From: an uncultured Oscillibacter sp.
GTDB lineage: Bacteria > Bacillota > Clostridia > Oscillospirales > Oscillospiraceae
Length of the DNA: 8,081 bases
Assembly: GCA_910586735.1 (NCBI GenBank)
Contig: CAJUJW010000093.1
Span: forward strand, 1-8,081
Direction of reading: 5' to 3'
Shown: piece after piece, positions 4,831 to 8,081 of the stretch
How the letters are laid out: the number at the start of each line of letters is the position of its first letter
Position numbering within the stretch: the stretch's first letter is position 1
Made by a program: the position numbers and the translations under genes
Notes under the pieces: generated by a model
What the model was told of the DNA's origin: nothing
Seen by the model: only the letters and a program-made list of their open reading frames with translations
Database searches by the model: none

Positions 4831-4867
4831 GTGCTTAACGAACCAGTACGCACGGTACGAACATTAC

Positions 4868-4884
4868 AAGGAGGTGATCCTATC
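4868..4884 (+). promoter_or_regulatory. strong ribosome binding site in front of an apparent ATC start
   Basis: AAGGAGGTGATC (4868-4879) is almost the full complement of the 3' end of 16S rRNA. The only codon in the regulator's frame at normal spacing is ATC at 4882-4884, 7 nt after AGGAGG. No ATG, GTG, TTG or CTG occurs in this frame between the promoter and the conserved start of the protein. ATT at 4888 is the next possibility, at 13 nt. Confidence 0.65.
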
Positions 4885-5259
4885 GACATTCTCATCAGCA
4901 ACAGCAGCGGGCGGCCCATCTACGAACAGATCTGCCAGCAGGTCAAGGCGCAGATCATGGATGGGACCCTGACCGCCGGGGAGGCGCTGCCCTCTATGCG
5001 GGCTCTGGCCAAGGAGCTGCACCTCAGCGTCATCACGGTCCAGCGGGCCTATGAGGACCTGACCCGGGACGGCTTCATTGAGACCGTCTCCGGCAAGGGC
5101 AGCTTCGTGGCGGCCCAGAACAAGGAGTTCATCCGGGAGGAGCGCCTCCGGGAGGCGGAGGGCCTCCTCCAGCGAGTGGCGGAGCTGGGCCGGTCCAGCG
5201 GCATTCCGCTGGAAAAACTGACGGGCATTCTGGCCCTATTTTACGAAGAAGGAGATTGA
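4882..5259 (+). CDS. GntR-family (YtrA subfamily) transcriptional regulator
   Basis: A DNA-binding repressor expected to control the ABC transporter genes that follow. From ATC at 4882 the product is 125 aa, the usual YtrA-subfamily size: one winged helix-turn-helix and a short helical tail for dimerisation, with no large effector domain. The GntR signature is clear: GRPIYEQICQQVKAQI, then GEALPSMRALAKELHLSV and TVQRAYEDLTRDGFIETVSGKGSFVA. The start is odd: the in-frame GTG at 4831 touches the -10 hexamer and cannot be in the mRNA, and no standard start codon follows before the conserved region, so ATC after a near-perfect ribosome site is my choice. The TGA (5257-5259) lies 2 nt before the ATPase ATG, and the ATPase ribosome site lies inside this gene, so translation is probably coupled. 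Confidence 0.9.
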   Translation: MDILISNSSGRPIYEQICQQVKAQIMDGTLTAGEALPSMRALAKELHLSVITVQRAYEDLTRDGFIETVSGKGSFVAAQNKEFIREERLREAEGLLQRVAELGRSSGIPLEKLTGILALFYEEGD

Positions 5260-5261
5260 CC

Positions 5262-6119
5262 ATGGAAAACAACATTCTGGTCCGGGACCTGACCAAGCGC
5301 TTCCCGGACTTCACCCTGGACCGCGTGTCCTTCCAGGTGCCCAAGGGCCGCATCGTGGGCTTCATCGGGGAGAACGGCGCGGGGAAAAGCACCACCATCA
5401 ACCTGATTTTGAACGAGCTGAAGCGGGACGGCGGAACCGTGGAAGTCCTGGGCCGGGACCCGGCGGACCCCGCCGTCCGGGCGGAGGTGGGCGTGGTCTT
5501 CGACGCCTGCAACTTCCCGGAGGTCTTCACGCCTCTGGATGTGGAAAAGGTCCTCTCCGGGGTCTATCCCGCCTGGGACGGGGAGGCGTACCGGACATAT
5601 CTCAAGCGCTTCACCCTGCCGGAGCGGAAGCGGGTTAAGACCTTCTCCAAGGGCATGAAGATGAAGCTGTCCATCTCCGCCGCCCTGGCCCACCGGCCCA
5701 GGCTGCTGGTTTTGGACGAGGCCACGGCGGGCCTGGACCCGGTGATCCGGGACGAGATACTGGACCTGCTCCTGGACTTCATCCAGGACGAGGAGCGCTC
5801 CGTCTTCTTCTCCTCCCACATCACCTCGGACATCCAGAAGATCGCCGACTACGTGGTGCTGATTCACCAGGGGAGAATCGTCTTCGAGGAGGAGAAGGAC
5901 GCGCTCCTGGACAACTACGGCGTCCTCCGCTGCGCCAGGAGCACGGCGGTGGAGCCCGAGGACTACATCGTCCGCCGGGAGACCGGGGTCAGCGCGGAGT
6001 ATCTGGTCCGGGACCGCTCCGCCGCCGGAAAGAAGTATCCCAAGGCCGTGGCGGACGCCGCGTCCCTGGAGGACATCATGCTGTTTTATATCAAGGGGGA
6101 AGCGTCATGCGAGGAATGA
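5262..6119 (+). CDS. ABC transporter ATP-binding protein (YtrB-like)
   Basis: The ATPase subunit of a two-component ABC-2 type transporter, acting at the inner face of the membrane; the substrate is unknown. The product is 285 aa with all core motifs: Walker A GENGAGKST (36-44), a degenerate signature FSKGM (128-132), Walker B LLVLDE (148-153, catalytic E153), D-loop AGLDP (156-160) and switch H186 in SSH. The Q-loop glutamine position reads VFDACNFPE, with D81 where Gln is usual. About 80 residues follow the nucleotide-binding domain, as in YtrB/EcsA-like proteins. ATG at 5262 is favoured by AAGGAG (5249-5254) 7 nt upstream; an in-frame TTG at 5256 is too close. It overlaps the permease gene by 13 bp. 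Confidence 0.94.
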   Translation: MENNILVRDLTKRFPDFTLDRVSFQVPKGRIVGFIGENGAGKSTTINLILNELKRDGGTVEVLGRDPADPAVRAEVGVVFDACNFPEVFTPLDVEKVLSGVYPAWDGEAYRTYLKRFTLPERKRVKTFSKGMKMKLSISAALAHRPRLLVLDEATAGLDPVIRDEILDLLLDFIQDEERSVFFSSHITSDIQKIADYVVLIHQGRIVFEEEKDALLDNYGVLRCARSTAVEPEDYIVRRETGVSAEYLVRDRSAAGKKYPKAVADAASLEDIMLFYIKGEASCEE

Positions 6120-6763
6120 TTTACAAGGACCTGTGCCTGTTTTTCAAGGGGTTCGACAAAGTGGTCCTGGCGGTGCTGGGGGGAATCCTGGCCGTGTTTT
6201 GGTTCGAGAGCGGCGCTTACGCCGGAATGCTGTTCTCGTTTGCCCTGGATATGATGGTGGGCGTACTGCACCTCACAGCCCTGGAGAAGGAGGAGAAGAC
6301 GGCCTGGAGGAGCTATCAGCGGACCATGCCGGTGGGCGTGGGGAAGGTGATGGCGGGGAAGTACGCCGCTTTGCTGCTGACGGTGCCGGTCAGCGTGGCG
6401 GGGGCCGTGGTATCGAATCTGGCGTCCTTCGCCGTGTATGGGACCTTTTTGCCGGAGGCGCTGGAACTGTCCGTAGCGGCGGCTGTCATCGTTCCCCCGG
6501 TCTTCGCAATGTTCAGCCTGCCTTTTTACTACTGGTTTGGAAACCAGATTGCCCAGTTTACCAGTTTTCCCCTGGCCTTCCTGCTGTTTTTCGCCATCAA
6601 GAATTTTGAGGACGGCAAGTGGGCCGTGGCGGACCTGGAGGGCCTGGTGAGCCTGGCGGGGGACCCCGGCTTCCTCCTGCTGATGGGGGCGCTGGCCCTA
6701 GCGGGGATGTTCCTTCTCTCCCTGGCCCTCAGCGCTGCCGGGTACCGCTGGGGGAGGCGTTGA
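6107..6763 (+). CDS. ABC-2 type permease (PF13346-like, ABC2_membrane_5)
   Basis: The membrane partner of the ATPase encoded just upstream. The product is 218 aa with six hydrophobic segments at about residues 18-33, 37-57, 85-110, 119-141, 147-165 and 188-210. The cytoplasmic stretch EKEEKTAWRSYQRTMPVGV (60-78) followed by KVMAGKY is the hallmark loop of this small permease family, and the N-terminus MRGMIYKDL is typical. The first ATG (6107), 6 nt after AGGGGGA, is preferred over the in-frame ATG at 6116, whose only ribosome-site-like GAGG is 1 nt away. The gene overlaps the ATPase gene by 13 bp. YtrA-type regulator, ATPase and this permease form a common Firmicute operon, often induced by envelope stress or peptide antibiotics, but nothing here shows the substrate. 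Confidence 0.9.
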   Translation: MRGMIYKDLCLFFKGFDKVVLAVLGGILAVFWFESGAYAGMLFSFALDMMVGVLHLTALEKEEKTAWRSYQRTMPVGVGKVMAGKYAALLLTVPVSVAGAVVSNLASFAVYGTFLPEALELSVAAAVIVPPVFAMFSLPFYYWFGNQIAQFTSFPLAFLLFFAIKNFEDGKWAVADLEGLVSLAGDPGFLLLMGALALAGMFLLSLALSAAGYRWGRR

Positions 6764-6767
6764 GATT

Positions 6768-6794
6768 AGGCGGAGGCGCTTGCCTCCGCCTTTT
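6768..6794 (+). terminator. intrinsic terminator of the GntR-ABC operon
   Basis: AGGCGGAGGC (6768-6777) pairs perfectly with GCCTCCGCCT (6782-6791) around a 4-nt loop GCTT, followed by four T (6791-6794) and then C. The stem is strong and the U-run short. It begins 5 nt after the permease stop and separates this operon from the der promoter. Confidence 0.85.
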
Positions 6795-6816
6795 CCCATT
6801 CCCGGAAAGATTTCCC

Positions 6817-6845
6817 TTGCGCCTTTGGCCCATCCCGGTTATAAT
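6817..6845 (+). promoter_or_regulatory. sigma-A type promoter for der
   Basis: TATAAT (6840-6845) is perfect, and TTGCGC (6817-6822) stands 17 nt upstream, matching the first three bases of the -35 consensus. Initiation near 6852 would give a leader of about 57 nt, which contains a run of seven A (6867-6873) and a GC palindrome at 6877-6892 just before the ribosome site. Confidence 0.72.
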
Positions 6846-6876
6846 GAAACTGGATTTATATGTTTCAAAAAAACAA

Positions 6877-6892
6877 GGCGGCGCGCGCCGCC
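6877..6892 (+). repeat. GC-only palindrome in the der leader
   Basis: GGCGGCGCGCGCCGCC is a perfect 16-nt palindrome that can fold as a 6-bp stem with a 4-nt loop in the der mRNA. It directly abuts the ribosome site GGGAGGGA (6893-6900). It could affect ribosome access, but no function is shown. Confidence 0.6.
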
Positions 6893-6908
6893 GGGAGGGA
6901 GCCCCCTT

Positions 6909-8081
6909 ATGCCAAAGCCTATCATCGCCATCGTGGGCCGCCCCAACGTGGGCAAGTCCATGCTGTTCAATAAAATCATCGGGAAACGCCTGTCCATCGT
7001 GGAGGACACCCCCGGCGTCACCCGGGACCGCATCTACGGGGAGTCCGACTGGTGCGGCCGGGCCTTCACCCTGGTGGACACCGGCGGCATCGAGCCCCGG
7101 ACGGACAGCCAGATTCTGGAGTTCATGCGGGACCAGGCCCAAACCGCCATCGAGACCGCCACGGTGATTGTCTTTTTGACGGATATTCGGACAGGCCTCA
7201 CCGCCTCGGACCAGGAGGTGGCCGCCATGCTGCTGCGCAGCGGGAAGCCCATCGTCCTGGCGGTGAACAAGATGGACTCCACCGGGGCCCCGGACCCGGA
7301 TTTCTACGAGTTCTACAACCTGGGGCTGGGGGACCCCATCGCCGTCTCCGCCGTCCACGGCCACGGCACCGGGGATTTGCTGGACGCCTGCCTCCAGTAT
7401 TTCCCGCCGGAGGATGAGGAGGAGGAAGAGGACGACGCCATCAAGGTGGCGGTCATCGGAAAGCCCAACGCGGGGAAGTCCTCCCTGGTGAACAAAATTC
7501 TGGGGGAGGAGCGGGTGATTGTCTCCGACGTGGCGGGCACCACACGGGACGCCATCGATTCCCGCTTTGAGAACGACAAGGGTAAATTCGTCTTCATCGA
7601 CACGGCGGGCCTCCGGCGGAAAAGCAAGGTGGAGGAGGCCATCGAGAAGTACAGCGTCCTCCGGGCCACCATGGCCATTGAGCGGGCGGACGTGTGCATC
7701 ATCATGATCGACGCCACGGAGGGGGTCACGGAACAGGACACCAAGGTGGCGGGCCTGGCCCACGAGGCGGGGAAGGCCAGCATCATTGTGGTGAACAAAT
7801 GGGACCTGGTGGAGAAGGACGGGAAGACCATGGACCGCATGCGCAAGGAGGTCCAGGAGGGCCTGAGCTTCATGACCTACGCCCCCATCCTCTTCATCTC
7901 CGCCAAGACCGGCCAGCGGGTAGACAGGCTCTTTGAGCTCATCGACTACGTGTCCAACCAGGCGGCCACCCGGATTACCACGGGTATGCTGAACGACGTG
8001 CTGGCGGACGCCCAGACCAGGGTCCAGCCCCCCACGGACAAGGGCCGGCGGCTGAAAATCTACTATATGACCCAGGTGGGC
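6909..8081 (+). CDS. der: ribosome biogenesis GTPase Der (EngA), partial at 3' end
   Basis: Der is an essential GTPase with two tandem GTP-binding domains that assists assembly of the 50S subunit. The visible 391 codons include both domains. Domain 1: P-loop GRPNVGKS (10-17), TPGVTRDR (34-41), DTGG (57-60), NKMD (120-123). An acidic linker (EDEEEEEDD, 168-176) follows. Domain 2: P-loop GKPNAGKS (184-191), DVAGTTRDAID (207-217), DTAG (231-234), NKWD (296-299), SAK (331-333). The C-terminal KH-like domain has just begun (RLKIYYMTQVG), and about 50 residues should lie beyond the window, given a family length near 440 aa. The ATG follows GGAGG (6894-6898) by 10 nt. It has its own promoter and is separated from the ABC operon by a terminator. 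Confidence 0.97.
   Translation, partial: MPKPIIAIVGRPNVGKSMLFNKIIGKRLSIVEDTPGVTRDRIYGESDWCGRAFTLVDTGGIEPRTDSQILEFMRDQAQTAIETATVIVFLTDIRTGLTASDQEVAAMLLRSGKPIVLAVNKMDSTGAPDPDFYEFYNLGLGDPIAVSAVHGHGTGDLLDACLQYFPPEDEEEEEDDAIKVAVIGKPNAGKSSLVNKILGEERVIVSDVAGTTRDAIDSRFENDKGKFVFIDTAGLRRKSKVEEAIEKYSVLRATMAIERADVCIIMIDATEGVTEQDTKVAGLAHEAGKASIIVVNKWDLVEKDGKTMDRMRKEVQEGLSFMTYAPILFISAKTGQRVDRLFELIDYVSNQAATRITTGMLNDVLADAQTRVQPPTDKGRRLKIYYMTQVG

Noticed and set aside
4831..4833. GTG as start of the GntR regulator
   Set aside because: It directly follows the -10 hexamer, before the expected transcription start, and the strong ribosome site lies 37 bp farther on.
5241..5867. - strand open frame opposite the ABC ATPase
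   Set aside because: Antisense shadow of a gene with all ABC motifs.
6729..7763. Long - strand open frame (344 codons) opposite der
   Set aside because: Shadow of der; composition is His/Gly/Asp-rich and there is no ribosome site.

Overview
The window looks like chromosomal DNA from a high-GC member of the Clostridia, probably a gut Oscillospiraceae-type bacterium. This rests on GC-rich genes with strong AGGAGG ribosome sites, sigma-A type promoters, a DUF177 (YceD)-rpmF pair, and a YtrA-type GntR/ABC operon with a PF13346-type permease, all common in Firmicutes. The genus is inference; no rRNA or tRNA gene is present to fix it.

Layout. Positions 1-1138 hold the end of an L-arabinose operon on the + strand: the C-terminus of araA, then a complete araD, separated by a large palindromic repeat. 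Positions 1139-1430 are a gene-free convergent spacer with two hairpins. An RluA-family pseudouridine synthase follows on the - strand (1431-2402) with a clear promoter. Divergent from it is a tight + strand set of three unrecognised genes (30, 96 and 153 aa), two of them membrane proteins. A consensus promoter with A-tracts then drives the DUF177 protein and ribosomal protein L32 (rpmF), closed by a strong terminator. An unrecognised single-pass membrane protein (4219-4686) comes next, followed by a second copy of the palindromic repeat, which here carries a T-run.

From 4802 a promoter drives a three-gene operon: a GntR/YtrA regulator that appears to start at ATC, an ABC ATPase, and an ABC-2 type permease, ended by a terminator at 6768-6794. 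The last gene is der (engA), a double-GTPase ribosome assembly factor with its own promoter; it runs off the window after 391 codons.

Three genes (rluA family, rpmF, der) concern ribosome assembly or rRNA, and DUF177 is linked to the same process. The ara genes, the three small genes and the GntR-ABC operon are separate units. The most notable non-gene signal is a pair of 83-84 bp elements at 333-416 and 4702-4784. Both have GTAG/CTAC ends and two inverted 8-6-8 hairpins, the architecture of REPINs (REP doublets), although their stem sequences differ.
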